Positions 7,829 through 16,387 of a DNA stretch of 64,000 nucleotides are shown here, piece by piece. The stretch comes from Pseudomonas sp. N40(2020) (GTDB taxonomy: Bacteria > Pseudomonadota > Gammaproteobacteria > Pseudomonadales > Pseudomonadaceae), in assembly GCF_014472415.1 (NCBI RefSeq), contig NZ_JACSZV010000001.1:124001-188000 (forward strand), read 5' to 3'. The position numbers and the translations under genes are program-made. Each line of letters begins with the position of its first letter. Position 1 is the stretch's first letter. The notes below the pieces were generated by a model. It saw only the letters and a list, made by a program, of their open reading frames with translations, was not told the DNA's origin and did no database searches.

Positions 7829-10132
7829 TTAGAAGTGGAAGTTGGTGCTCAACAGTGCCGTACGACCCGCCGCCTGGTTGGCGAAGTGGGTCGAGAAGGC
7901 TTTGTCGTAATAGGTTTCGTTGGTCAGGTTTTGCACGTTGAGTTGCAGGTCGACGTTCTTGGTCAGCTTGTAGGCCGCCATTGCGTCGTAGCGAACATAG
8001 GAGTCGACCATGGTGGTGTTGGCCACGTTGCCGAACACGTCGTCGACATAGAACGCACCGCCACCGATGGTCAGCTTCGGCGTGACTTGGTAAGTGGTCC
8101 ACAGGCTGGCGCTGTTTTTCGGTGTGTTAGGCAGTTGATTGCCGTCGGTGGCGCGGTTCAAAGCGCCGCCATCAACTTGCTCGCTGTCCATGTAGGCGTA
8201 ACCGGCGAACACTTGCCATTTGTCGGTGATCTTGCCGCTGGCCGACAGTTCGATACCTTGCACGCGGGTTTTGCCGGCGTTTTCGTAGGAAGTGGTATCG
8301 ACTTGCACACGCGCGTTTTCTTTCTCGGTGCGGAAGATGTCGGCGGTCAACGACAGGCGATCGTTGAGCAGATCCCACTTGGTACCGATTTCGTAGTTCT
8401 TGGTGGTTTCCGGCTCCATGTCGCTGCTCAGCAGGTTGCCGCTGCGATCCGGGGTGCCACCCAGTGGGTTGCCTTCCTGACCTTCGCCGAGGGTGTTGCC
8501 CGGCGGTGTGGCGGAGGTGGCGTAAGAAGCATAGATGCTGCCGTTTTCCGCCGGCTTGTAGACCACGCCGAACTGACCGGTAACGAACTCGCTGGTGTCA
8601 TCGCCCTTGGAGGTGGTGGCGCCAGCAGCGGTGTAGGTCTTGTACTCGGTGTCGAAGTGGTCGTAGCGCAGACCCATGTTCACCAGCCACTGCTCGGACA
8701 ATTCCAGGGTGTCGAACACATACAGCGCGTAGGTGTTGGCCTTGGTGTCGGTGCCGGCGTAGTTGCGCGAGATCGCGCCGTTCCACGGATCGTTCGGGTT
8801 CGGGTTCGACAGCGAGGTGCAGTTGTAGCCACTCGACGAGCCGATCATCGAAGGGGTGCAATTGGTGGACGCGGCAGTGGTGCGCGGCGTGGTGTCGGTG
8901 TTGACGTTATACGAGGACTTCTGGCTTTCCTCGCGGGTGTATTCCACGCCGGTGGAGAAGCTGTTCTTGAAGCCGGCGACGTAGAAGTTGCCGAACAGGT
9001 CAGTCTGGTTGGTGGTGGTCTCGGTGTTGCTCACGCGAGTGTTCGCGCGACGCCAGACGCTGCCGTTATTGACGTTACCCTTGCTGTCGTCCGGCTGGGT
9101 CAGGATGTAGTCCTGCATGCTGGTGCCGTGGCGCAGGGTGTTCTTGATCGTCAGCGAGTCGCTCAGGTCATGCTCGATGGCGAAGGTCGCGGTGTCGGTG
9201 CGGCCCTTGCGGAAATCGCGATCCAGACCGTAGAAGTTGCTGTCATCACCGCCGGCGTAGGGCTTGTCCGGATTGGACTTGGTTCGCGGATTCGACAGCG
9301 TGTAAGGCACGCCCGAATCCGGGGTGTCGTTGCTTTCGAGATGGTAATAGTCGAGGTTGACGCGGGTGTCGGTGCCCAGGCCGAAGGCCAGCGATGGCGC
9401 GATACCCCAGCGGTCGTAGTCGACCTTGTCGCGACCGGCGACGTTGCTCTCGTGGCTCATCAGGTTCAGACGGCCGGCAGCGGTGTCGCTGAACTGATAG
9501 TTGCCGTCGAGGGTGTAGCGCTGGGTCTGGTCGGAGCCCCAGGTGAAGCCACCGTCGAACGAGTTGCCCAGGTGCGCTTTCTTGCTCACCAGGTTGATGC
9601 TGCCGCCGGCCGCACCGCGACCGCCGATGGCGGAATTCGGGCCCTTGCTGACTTCAATGTTTTCTACCGCGAAGATTTCGCGGCTTTGCGAACCGGTGTC
9701 GCGCACGCCGTCCAGGTAAGTGTCGCCCTGGGCGTCGAAGCCACGGATGAACGGACGGTCGCCCTGCGGGTTGCCGCCTTCACCGGCACCGAAGGTGATG
9801 CCCGGCACGGTACGCAGCGCGTCCTGCATGTTCAGGGCGCCGGTATCCTTGAGGACTTGTTGTGGAATCACAGTCACCGAGCGCGGCGTGTCGACCAGCG
9901 GTGCGGTGTACTTGGGCGAGGAGGCTTTCTCGACCTGATAGGAAGTCGCGTCCTGGGCTTCGCCGGTGATCGACGTGGCGTCCAGGGCGATGGCATTGCC
10001 GGCAGCTTTGCTGTCGGTCTTTTCGGCGGCGAACACCATGTGGCCGGCGGAGCCAGCGGTGATTGCCACGCCGATTGCAGAGGCGAGCAAGCGTGGTGAA
10101 CTGACCGGTAATTGTGCGTGTTGACGTGCCAT
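7829..10132 (-). CDS. piuA: TonB-dependent siderophore receptor PiuA
   Basis: A 767-residue outer-membrane ferric siderophore receptor. It has a long signal region ending near GHMVFAAEK, then a plug domain with PRSVTVIPQQVLKD, ALNMQDALRTVPGI, RPFIRGFDAQGDTYLDGVRD and IEVSKGPNSAIGGRGAAGG, then a 22-strand barrel ending in the C-terminal aromatic LLSTNFHF. I chose ATG 10132 over an in-frame ATG at 10195 because GGGGAGGGG lies 7 nt before it and the signal peptide then starts properly. In P. aeruginosa PiuA takes up siderophores and siderophore-drug conjugates (established). The divergent piuC supports the name. Iron control through Fur is expected, but no strong box is visible upstream. Confidence 0.92.
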   Translation of the reverse strand: MARQHAQLPVSSPRLLASAIGVAITAGSAGHMVFAAEKTDSKAAGNAIALDATSITGEAQDATSYQVEKASSPKYTAPLVDTPRSVTVIPQQVLKDTGALNMQDALRTVPGITFGAGEGGNPQGDRPFIRGFDAQGDTYLDGVRDTGSQSREIFAVENIEVSKGPNSAIGGRGAAGGSINLVSKKAHLGNSFDGGFTWGSDQTQRYTLDGNYQFSDTAAGRLNLMSHESNVAGRDKVDYDRWGIAPSLAFGLGTDTRVNLDYYHLESNDTPDSGVPYTLSNPRTKSNPDKPYAGGDDSNFYGLDRDFRKGRTDTATFAIEHDLSDSLTIKNTLRHGTSMQDYILTQPDDSKGNVNNGSVWRRANTRVSNTETTTNQTDLFGNFYVAGFKNSFSTGVEYTREESQKSSYNVNTDTTPRTTAASTNCTPSMIGSSSGYNCTSLSNPNPNDPWNGAISRNYAGTDTKANTYALYVFDTLELSEQWLVNMGLRYDHFDTEYKTYTAAGATTSKGDDTSEFVTGQFGVVYKPAENGSIYASYATSATPPGNTLGEGQEGNPLGGTPDRSGNLLSSDMEPETTKNYEIGTKWDLLNDRLSLTADIFRTEKENARVQVDTTSYENAGKTRVQGIELSASGKITDKWQVFAGYAYMDSEQVDGGALNRATDGNQLPNTPKNSASLWTTYQVTPKLTIGGGAFYVDDVFGNVANTTMVDSYVRYDAMAAYKLTKNVDLQLNVQNLTNETYYDKAFSTHFANQAAGRTALLSTNFHF

Positions 10133-10339
10133 TTTTATTCCCCTCCCCAAGGATTTGAGGTCGCGGAATATAGGGTAAACAGTTATTCGTATCAATTGCG
10201 AAACATTGTTATTCGCACTGAATTTACATTCTTTACAATTTGGCCTTACGGTTTTTACTGATTCATTCGTCTCGCGGGTTTTACTTGGCCAATAAGAATC
10301 AATACCATTGGCGCCCCTTTACCATCAGGTACGTTTGCC
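10133..10339. promoter_or_regulatory. Divergent piuA/piuC promoter region
   Basis: This 207-bp AT-rich gap separates piuA (minus) and piuC (plus) and must hold both promoters. Two copies of GTTATTCG (10182-10189 and 10208-10215) are direct repeats 26 bp apart. Best matches to the 19-bp Fur consensus that I could align by eye were only about 10 of 19 (near 10195-10178 reversed and 10289-10307), so a Fur site is possible but not shown. Confidence 0.5.
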
Positions 10340-11020
10340 ATGCTGCTGCACATTCCCGGCCTGTTCGCGAAAGAAGAAGTGCAGCGTATCCGCCAGGCGC
10401 TGGAAGAAGCGGATTGGGCCGATGGCAAGATCACCGCCGGTTTCCAGTCGGCCAAGGCCAAGCACAATCTGCAACTGCCTGAAGGCCATCCGCTGGCCAA
10501 GGAAATCGGCGCGGCAATGCTTGAACGGCTGTGGCAAACCCCGCTGTTCATGTCTGCCGCGCTGCCACACAAAGTGTTCCCGCCGTTACTCAACTGCTAC
10601 ACGGCGGGCGGCAGTTTCGATTTCCACATCGACAACGCCGTGCGCCAGCCCAAGGGCAGCATCGAGCGGGTGCGTACCGATCTGTCGGCAACACTGTTCT
10701 TCAGCGAACCTGAGGATTACGACGGCGGCGAACTGGAAATCCAGGACACCTTCGGCACCCAACGGGTGAAACTGCCCGCCGGTGACATGGTGCTGTACCC
10801 CGGCACCAGCCTGCACAAGGTCAATGCAGTCACTCGCGGCGCGCGGTATGCGTCGTTCTTCTGGACGCAAAGTCTGGTGCGCGAAGACAGTCAGCGCGCG
10901 TTGCTGTTCGAGATGGACGGGGCGATCCAGCAGCTCACCCAGGACATGCCTGATCACCCGTCGCTGATCCGCCTCACCGGCACCTACCACAACCTGCTGC
11001 GTCGCTGGGTCGAGGTATGA
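10340..11020 (+). CDS. piuC: PiuC-type Fe(II)/2-oxoglutarate dioxygenase (PKHD-type hydroxylase)
   Basis: A 226-residue cytosolic oxygenase of the PKHD/PiuC family. The iron-binding facial triad is visible as HID in [10 protein letters not shown] and a distal His in [10 protein letters not shown]; the 2-oxoglutarate-binding Arg is in [11 protein letters not shown]. The substrate is not established; the family is linked to iron uptake by its constant link to TonB receptors. The gene is divergent from piuA and overlaps the following Sel1 gene by 4 bp (ATGA), so the two are translationally coupled. Length is normal for the family (about 226). Confidence 0.93.
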   Translation: MLLHIPGLFAKEEVQRIRQALEEADWADGKITAGFQSAKAKHNLQLPEGHPLAKEIGAAMLERLWQTPLFMSAALPHKVFPPLLNCYTAGGSFDFHIDNAVRQPKGSIERVRTDLSATLFFSEPEDYDGGELEIQDTFGTQRVKLPAGDMVLYPGTSLHKVNAVTRGARYASFFWTQSLVREDSQRALLFEMDGAIQQLTQDMPDHPSLIRLTGTYHNLLRRWVEV

Positions 11021-11766
11021 GTTTTCATCTGCGCCGCGAAGAAGTGCTCAACGTTGAGCAGCTCAGCGCCATGCTCGAAGAGAGCCCGGCCCGTGCGGCA
11101 CAGGCGATTTTGCTGGCGGCGGGCGAGGGTGTCCTAGAGGCACAGGCGTTGCTCGGGCAGATCCTGCTCGATGGCCGAGGCATTGCGCAGGACCAAGCGC
11201 TGGCGCTGCGCTGGTTCGGCATCGCTGCGGGGCGAGGGCATCTGATGGCGCGCAATATGCTCGGCCGTTGCCACGAGCATGGCTGGGGTTGTGCAGTGGA
11301 TGCCGCGGTTGCGGCGCAACATTATCGAATGGCCGCCGAGGCAGGGCTGGACTGGGCGATGTATAACCTGGCCAACTTGCTGGCGACCGGACGAGGCGTG
11401 GCTGCGGATCATGTTCAGGCGTTAGAGCTTTATCAGCATGCCGCCGAATCGGGCCATGCGAAATCGATGAACTTGCTCGGGCGATATCTGGAAGAAGGGC
11501 AGGTGTGCCCAGCGAATCCGGCAGCGGCGCGTGAGTGGTATCGACGTTCGGCTGAGGGCGGAGATTTTCGTGGGCAGTTCAGTTACGCGGCGGTGTTGGC
11601 GGATGAGGGCAATGTCGATGAAGCCATTCTCTGGCTTGAGAAGGCCTTGGCCGGTGGCAACCTGAATTTCCTGCGAGTAGCGAGTCAGACGCTGGCGAGC
11701 GCAACGGATCCCAGAATCCAGGCCATGGCCAACCAATATTCTCAACGCTACGCGCAATCCTTGTAG
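11017..11766 (+). CDS. Sel1-repeat protein of the piu locus
   Basis: A 249-residue cytosolic protein built of Sel1-like (SLR) helical repeats: [60 protein letters not shown] and [11 protein letters not shown]. Such repeats mediate protein contacts; no enzymatic residues are seen. The start codon overlaps the piuC stop (ATGA), which ties its expression to piuC. The same pair exists in P. aeruginosa next to piuA, so a role with PiuC is likely, though unknown. It ends at a bidirectional terminator shared with speC. Confidence 0.9.
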   Translation: MSFHLRREEVLNVEQLSAMLEESPARAAQAILLAAGEGVLEAQALLGQILLDGRGIAQDQALALRWFGIAAGRGHLMARNMLGRCHEHGWGCAVDAAVAAQHYRMAAEAGLDWAMYNLANLLATGRGVAADHVQALELYQHAAESGHAKSMNLLGRYLEEGQVCPANPAAAREWYRRSAEGGDFRGQFSYAAVLADEGNVDEAILWLEKALAGGNLNFLRVASQTLASATDPRIQAMANQYSQRYAQSL

Positions 11767-11782
11767 GGGATCGGCGGATACG

Positions 11783-11812
11783 AAAAAGCCCATGACACGT
11801 CATGGGCTTTTT
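11783..11812. terminator. Bidirectional intrinsic terminator between sel1 and speC
   Basis: AAAAAGCCCATGAC / GTCATGGGCTTTTT is nearly perfectly symmetric with a minimal loop (AC), so it serves both convergent genes. Confidence 0.9.
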
Positions 11813-11831
11813 GCATTTCGGTGTGTGTGCG

Positions 11832-12995
11832 TTACACGTAGAACGATTTCAGCGGCGGAAAGCCATTGAACTCAACTGCGCTGTAACTGGTGGTGTAAGC
11901 ACCGGTCGACAACCAGTACAGACGATCACCAATGGCCAGGTTCAGCGGCAGGCCGTACTTGTAGTTCTCGTACATGATGTCGGCGCTGTCGCAGGTCGGG
12001 CCGGCGATGACGACTTCTTCCATCTCGCCTTTTTTCTCGGTCCAGATCGGGAACTTGATCGCCTCGTCCATGGTTTCGATCAGGCCGGAGAACTTGCCCA
12101 CATCGGTGTACACCCAACGCTCGACGGCGGTGCGAGATTTTCGTGCAACCAGCACCACTTCGCTGACCAGAATACCGGCGTTGGCGATCAGCGAACGGCC
12201 CGGCTCCAGAATGATTTCCGGCAGGTCATCACCGAAGTCTTCTTTCAGGAAGCGAATGATTTCTTCCGCGTAGGTTTCCAGGCTGTTGGTGCGGGTGATG
12301 TAGTTGGCCGGGAAGCCACCGCCCATGTTGATCAGCTTCAGGTGAATGCCGTCTTCTTCTTTCAGACGTTCGAAGATCACTTTGACCTTGGCGATCGCTG
12401 CGTCCCAAACACTGATGTCGCGTTGTTGCGAGCCAACGTGGAACGAGATGCCGTAAGGCACCAGGCCCAGGTCGCGAGCGAGGATCAGCAGATCCATGGC
12501 CATGTCGGTCTGGCAACCGAATTTGCGCGACAGGGGCCAGTCGGCCGTGGTCGAGCCTTCGGTAAGGATACGTACATAAACTTTCGAGCCCGGCGCAGCC
12601 TTGGCGATGTTGCGCAGGTCGGCTTCGGAGTCGGTGGAGAACAGACGCACGCCCTTCTCATAGAAGTAGCGGATGTCCTTGGATTTCTTGATGGTGTTGC
12701 CGTAGCTGATACGGTCGGCGCTGACGCCGCGATCCATCACTTTGTCCAGCTCGTAGATCGAGGCGATGTCGAAGCTCGAACCTTTCTCTTTGAGCAGGTC
12801 GATGATCTCGACGGCCGGGTTGGCCTTGACCGCGTAGTAGACCTTGGCGAATTCGAAACCGGCGCGCAGGTCATCGTAGGCCTGGCTGATCATCGCGGTG
12901 TCGATCACCACGAACGGGGTTTCCTGTTTGTCGGCGAACGCCTTCATTTTGTCAAAAGTGGCGCGCGCGAAATAATCTTCGACGTTGATCGACAT
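11832..12995 (-). CDS. speC: Ornithine decarboxylase SpeC, alanine-racemase-fold type
   Basis: A 387-residue PLP enzyme that makes putrescine from ornithine, the first polyamine step. It is the short, eukaryote-like fold III type, not the 700-residue E. coli SpeC. The PLP lysine is Lys57 in KVYYAVKANP. Other marks are SFHVGSQQRDI, EPGRSLIANAG (phosphate binding) and PTCDSADIMY with the active-site Cys. Length equals that of the P. aeruginosa homologue as I recall it. The ATG follows TAGGAGTCTCCCAGC. A long leader upstream carries a promoter, an intrinsic terminator and a short ORF, which hints at attenuation. Lysine/ornithine bifunctional activity cannot be excluded from sequence. Confidence 0.94.
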   Translation of the reverse strand: MSINVEDYFARATFDKMKAFADKQETPFVVIDTAMISQAYDDLRAGFEFAKVYYAVKANPAVEIIDLLKEKGSSFDIASIYELDKVMDRGVSADRISYGNTIKKSKDIRYFYEKGVRLFSTDSEADLRNIAKAAPGSKVYVRILTEGSTTADWPLSRKFGCQTDMAMDLLILARDLGLVPYGISFHVGSQQRDISVWDAAIAKVKVIFERLKEEDGIHLKLINMGGGFPANYITRTNSLETYAEEIIRFLKEDFGDDLPEIILEPGRSLIANAGILVSEVVLVARKSRTAVERWVYTDVGKFSGLIETMDEAIKFPIWTEKKGEMEEVVIAGPTCDSADIMYENYKYGLPLNLAIGDRLYWLSTGAYTTSYSAVEFNGFPPLKSFYV

Positions 12996-13073
12996 GCTGG
13001 GAGACTCCTAAGGGCAAACTGAATTGATCAATGGGTGCAAATGAACGTCCTCCGTATCCCCACTTTGGTTCGC

Positions 13074-13187
13074 CTACTTCCCAAGGCATGTCGCCGAAAG
13101 CAAAAAGGCCATGGGAAATGCAGCTTCTTTCCCTTGGCCTTGCTGTCTCGTCGTCAGTACTTGAGCCGGATGGATCGTTTCCAGCAT
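13074..13187 (-). CDS. Possible 37-codon leader ORF of speC
   Basis: Between the predicted leader promoter and speC an ATG at 13187 opens a 37-codon frame, starting MLETIHPAQVLTTRQQ and ending LLSATCLGK, that runs through the terminator hairpin at 13102-13139. Translation through the hairpin could control termination. No clear ribosome site precedes the ATG, so this may be chance. Confidence 0.2.
   Translation of the reverse strand: MLETIHPAQVLTTRQQGQGKEAAFPMAFLLSATCLGK
13102..13139 (-). terminator. Intrinsic terminator inside the speC leader
   Basis: On the minus strand GGCCAAGGGAAA pairs with TTTCCCATGGCC (one mismatch, 9-nt loop), followed by TTTTTGC. It points towards speC and lies about 110 bp before its start codon. 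It would end transcripts begun upstream before they reach speC, so it is either an attenuator or the end of a small RNA. Confidence 0.7.
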
Positions 13188-13202
13188 GGACGTTCGGCGC
13201 GA

Positions 13203-13231
13203 ACTTTAGGGCGTGAGGGGCGTGAGATCAA
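13203..13231 (-). promoter_or_regulatory. Candidate sigma-70 promoter of the speC leader
   Basis: Minus strand TTGATC (13231-13226), 17-bp spacer, TAAAGT (13208-13203). A start near 13196 would give a leader of about 200 nt before speC. Consensus match is moderate. The stretch 13232-13536 upstream holds nothing else I recognise. Confidence 0.4.
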
Positions 13232-13536
13232 CTAAAAATGTCGCGTTTTTGCACGCTTCTGACGTGCGTAACCGATATCACTCTTTGTAGCCGACCGAGA
13301 TGACGGTCAGATGTTCCCCGGAAATTTCCGAGTGTTAAACATACCTGCACGTTCGCGGATTATGTCGGCTAAGTCGTGGGTAAGTGTGATTGACGCAACA
13401 TCGGCGACGTTGGCGGCGAGAGAGGGGTGTGAGGGGGATTTTGGTCGTCTAAGGCGCTATGTCTGAGCGGCTGTCCGACAGCCAGGTGTTGAGATTCTTT
13501 TCCGCTTTGTGAGTGAAGAAAAAATAACGCAAATCC

Positions 13537-13626
13537 TGTGGGAGCGAGCCTGCTCGCGAAGGCATTTTTACAGTCGACATCATCGCCGACTGATACTCCG
13601 CTTTCGCGAGCAGGCTCGCTCCCACT
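13537..13626. repeat. Intergenic palindromic repeat, family A
   Basis: Left arm 'tgtgggagcgagcctgctcg' and its inverted partner 'cgagcaggctcgctcccac', about 45 bp apart. It lies directly downstream of opuCA on the minus strand and may be the 3' end of that operon's message. Confidence 0.88.
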
Positions 13627-13639
13627 GGTTGTGTATTTT

Positions 13640-14797
13640 TTACGCGACTACCGCTTCAGCTGGCGAGACGATACTGGTCTTCATCCCGCGCGAACGCCCC
13701 GAGCTCAGATATGCCGCAATTGACTCCTGCGTTACCTCGCCCAGGAACACTCGCTCGGCATCCATCACCGGCAGCCACGCACGGTTGAACTCGTACATGC
13801 GCGACAGCAGGATGCGCAGGTGTTCGTCGTACGCCGCCGTGGCGTTGAACTCACGCAGGTACTGCGCGCAGGTGCCGGTCTGGCGGTGCAGGTCGCGACG
13901 ACGCACGTAACCCAGTGCCTTGTTCTCGGCGCAAGTGACGACGACATAACGACGGTCATGCTCGTCTATCAACTCCAGCGCATCGGCCACCGGGGTTTCC
14001 GGGCTCACCGACGGCGCGTTGTCCGCCGCGTCTTCAGCCTTGACCAACAGCAAGCGTTTCAGTGTGCTGTCCTGACCGACGAAGCTGCTCACGAAGTCGT
14101 CCGCCGGATGCGCGAGCAGGGTGTCCGGGTGGTCGATCTGCAGCAGCTTGCCGGCGCGGAAGATCGCGATCTTGTCGCCCAGTTTGATCGCTTCGTCGAT
14201 GTCGTGGCTGACCATGATCACGGTCTTGTTCAGCGCGCGCTGCATCTCGAAGAACTCGTTCTGGATCATCTCGCGGTTGATCGGGTCGACCGCGCCGAAC
14301 GGTTCGTCCATCAGCAACAGCGGTGCATCAGCTGCCAGTGCGCGGATCACGCCGATGCGTTGTTGCTGGCCACCGGACAACTCGCGTGGATAGCGATGCA
14401 GATACTGCTTGGGCTCAAGCTTGATCATGCTCATCAGTTCGCGTGCGCGGTCGTGGCACTTCTGTTTGTCCCAGCCTAGCAGTTTCGGCACCACGACGAT
14501 GTTCTCTTCGATGGTCATGTTGGGGAACAGACCGATCTGCTGGATCACGTAACCGATGTTGCGGCGCAGGGTGACTTCGTCGAGATCGGTGGTGTCTTCG
14601 CCGTTGATCAGGATCTTGCCCGAGGTCGGTTTGATCAGGCGGTTGATCATCTTCAGCGTGGTGCTTTTGCCGCAGCCCGATGGCCCGAGGAACACACAGA
14701 TTTCGCCTTCATTGACGGTCAGGCTCACCGAGTCCACGGCTTTCACATCTTTGCCGTTGCTTTGGAAGGTCTTGCTGAGGTTTTGAAGTTCGATCAT
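13640..14797 (-). CDS. opuCA: Osmoprotectant ABC transporter ATPase OpuCA (choline/betaine/carnitine)
   Basis: A 385-residue cytosolic ATPase of the quaternary-amine uptake system. It shows Walker A GPSGCGKST, the Q-loop, signature LSGGQQQRIG and Walker B LLLMDEPFGA, followed by a C-terminal CBS-type region that in OpuCA/OpuA proteins senses ionic strength. I use ATG 14797 (MIELQNLSKTFQ), preceded by AAGGA; an in-frame ATG 39 bp upstream lies inside opuCB. The start overlaps the opuCB stop by 4 bp (ATGA). Last gene of the operon opuCD-CC-CB-CA in transcription order, matching the known pseudomonad opuC locus. Exact substrate preference is not visible. Confidence 0.92.
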   Translation of the reverse strand: MIELQNLSKTFQSNGKDVKAVDSVSLTVNEGEICVFLGPSGCGKSTTLKMINRLIKPTSGKILINGEDTTDLDEVTLRRNIGYVIQQIGLFPNMTIEENIVVVPKLLGWDKQKCHDRARELMSMIKLEPKQYLHRYPRELSGGQQQRIGVIRALAADAPLLLMDEPFGAVDPINREMIQNEFFEMQRALNKTVIMVSHDIDEAIKLGDKIAIFRAGKLLQIDHPDTLLAHPADDFVSSFVGQDSTLKRLLLVKAEDAADNAPSVSPETPVADALELIDEHDRRYVVVTCAENKALGYVRRRDLHRQTGTCAQYLREFNATAAYDEHLRILLSRMYEFNRAWLPVMDAERVFLGEVTQESIAAYLSSGRSRGMKTSIVSPAEAVVA

Positions 14798-15447
14798 TTG
14801 AGTAATCCTTTTGGAGTCAGCGAACGTTGCAGCCACTGCAGGAAGAGGTCGGCGAAAATCGCCAGAAGACTGACCAGCAGCGCGCCGACGATAAGCATCG
14901 ACATGTCGCTGCGGCTGATTGAAGCGAGGATCAACACGCCGAGGCCACCGGCGCCGATGGTCGCGGCGATGGTCATCACGCCGATGTTCATCACCACGGC
15001 GGTGCGCACACCAGCGAGGATCACCGGCACTGCGATCGGCAGCTCGACCATGCGCAGGCGCTGGCCGAAGGTCATGCCGATGCCGCGTGCGGCTTCACGA
15101 ATGCCCGGTTCCACACCCGTGAGGGCGAGGTAGGTGTTGCGCATGATCGGCAGCAGTGAATAAAGGAACACGGCGGTGATCGCCGGCATCGGGCCGAGGC
15201 CCTGGCCGAACTTGGAGTAGAACGGCAGCAGCAAACCAAACAGGGCAATCGACGGCACGGTCAGCAGCACCGTGGCGCTGGCCTGCAAGGGGCCGGCGAG
15301 TGTCGGGAAGCGCGTCATCAGAATGCCAAGTGGTACACCGACGACGATCGCCAGCGTCACAGCGATGCCGACCAGGGTGATGTGCTGCCAGGTCAGGTGC
15401 ATCACCTGCTGCCAGTCGAGATGGGAAAAGGCGTTCAAGAATTCCAT
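14794..15447 (-). CDS. opuCB: Osmoprotectant ABC transporter permease OpuCB
   Basis: A 217-residue inner-membrane permease with the BPD-type (MetI-like) fold: hydrophobic helices around VGIAVTLAIVVGVPLGIL, and the EAA-type coupling loop REAARGIGMTFGQRL that contacts the ATPase. It lies 13 bp downstream of opuCC and overlaps opuCA by 4 bp. It pairs with OpuCD to form the membrane channel of the glycine betaine/choline/carnitine importer. Length is typical for the family. Confidence 0.92.
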   Translation of the reverse strand: MEFLNAFSHLDWQQVMHLTWQHITLVGIAVTLAIVVGVPLGILMTRFPTLAGPLQASATVLLTVPSIALFGLLLPFYSKFGQGLGPMPAITAVFLYSLLPIMRNTYLALTGVEPGIREAARGIGMTFGQRLRMVELPIAVPVILAGVRTAVVMNIGVMTIAATIGAGGLGVLILASISRSDMSMLIVGALLVSLLAIFADLFLQWLQRSLTPKGLLK

Positions 15448-15460
15448 GACTTCTCCTCTC

Positions 15461-16372
15461 TTAATTCAGTGGATGCTGGCGCAGGAAATCGGCGGCAACC
15501 GACGACGGGCTTTCATGATCGACATCGACCCGCGCATTGAGCTGGCGCATGGTTTCGTCATCGAACAGTTCGGCCAGCGGCTTGAGCTGCTCGGCGAGTT
15601 TAGGGTGCGCGTCGAGGTAGGCCTGACGCACTACGGGAGCTGCGGTGTAGTCGGGGAAGTAATGCTTGTCGTCTTCCAGCAGCTTGAGGCCGAAGGCATT
15701 CAGGCGACCGTCAGTGGTGTAAACCAGACCGGCAAACACCTGACCGTTACGCAGTGCGGTGTAGACCAGCCCCGCATCCATCTGGCGGATGTTCTTGCGG
15801 CTCAGGTTCATGTCGTAGAGCTTGACCATGCCGTCCAGACCGTCGGAACGGTTGGCGAACTCGGTGTCCAGCGCCACCAGGTGATTGGTCTTGACTTCAG
15901 CGCGCAGCACTTCGTTCAACTGGCTGATATTGCTGATCTGCGGATATTCCTCGGCGACGTTTTTCGGCAGGGCGAGGGCGTAGGTATTGCTGAATTTCGA
16001 CGGCGTGAGCCAGACCAGTCCCTTCTTCGCGTCGAGGTCTTTGACCCGGGCATAGGACTGGGCGCTGTCGAGTTTTTCGGTGACATGGTTGTATGCCACC
16101 AGGGAGACGCCGGTGTATTCCCAGAGCATGTCCAGTTGCCCGCTTTCGTGGGCGCTGCGGGCAAGGTTGCTGCCCAGACCGCCGGTGACCTGCGCGTCGT
16201 AGCCTTTGCTGCGCAGGTATTGCGAGGTGATTTCCGCGAGCAATGTTTGCTCGGTGAACACCCGGGCACCGATGCGGATAACCGGTTTTTCTGCGGCTTG
16301 GGCGATGCCTGCGAACAGCAGGGCACTGCTCAGGATCAGGCCTGAGATCAAGCTAAGTCGTTTCATATTCAT
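15461..16372 (-). CDS. opuCC: Osmoprotectant ABC transporter substrate-binding protein OpuCC
   Basis: A 303-residue periplasmic protein of the OpuAC/ProX type. A cleavable signal peptide (LISGLILSSALLFAGIAQA, cut before AEKPV) precedes the binding domain, which has IGARVFTEQTLLAEI, LWEYTGVSL and the aromatic-rich stretches expected to cage quaternary ammonium ligands. It has no lipobox Cys, so it is probably soluble in the periplasm. Second gene of the opuC operon; ligand (betaine, choline or carnitine) cannot be set from sequence. Confidence 0.92.
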   Translation of the reverse strand: MNMKRLSLISGLILSSALLFAGIAQAAEKPVIRIGARVFTEQTLLAEITSQYLRSKGYDAQVTGGLGSNLARSAHESGQLDMLWEYTGVSLVAYNHVTEKLDSAQSYARVKDLDAKKGLVWLTPSKFSNTYALALPKNVAEEYPQISNISQLNEVLRAEVKTNHLVALDTEFANRSDGLDGMVKLYDMNLSRKNIRQMDAGLVYTALRNGQVFAGLVYTTDGRLNAFGLKLLEDDKHYFPDYTAAPVVRQAYLDAHPKLAEQLKPLAELFDDETMRQLNARVDVDHESPSSVAADFLRQHPLN

Positions 16373-16387
16373 TCCTTCGCAAGAGCC

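Noticed and set aside
7634-10099. 821-codon open frame opposite piuA
   Set aside because: Antisense to a well-defined TonB receptor; composition is typical of shadow translation (Val, Gly, Arg runs) and it spans the piuA terminator region.
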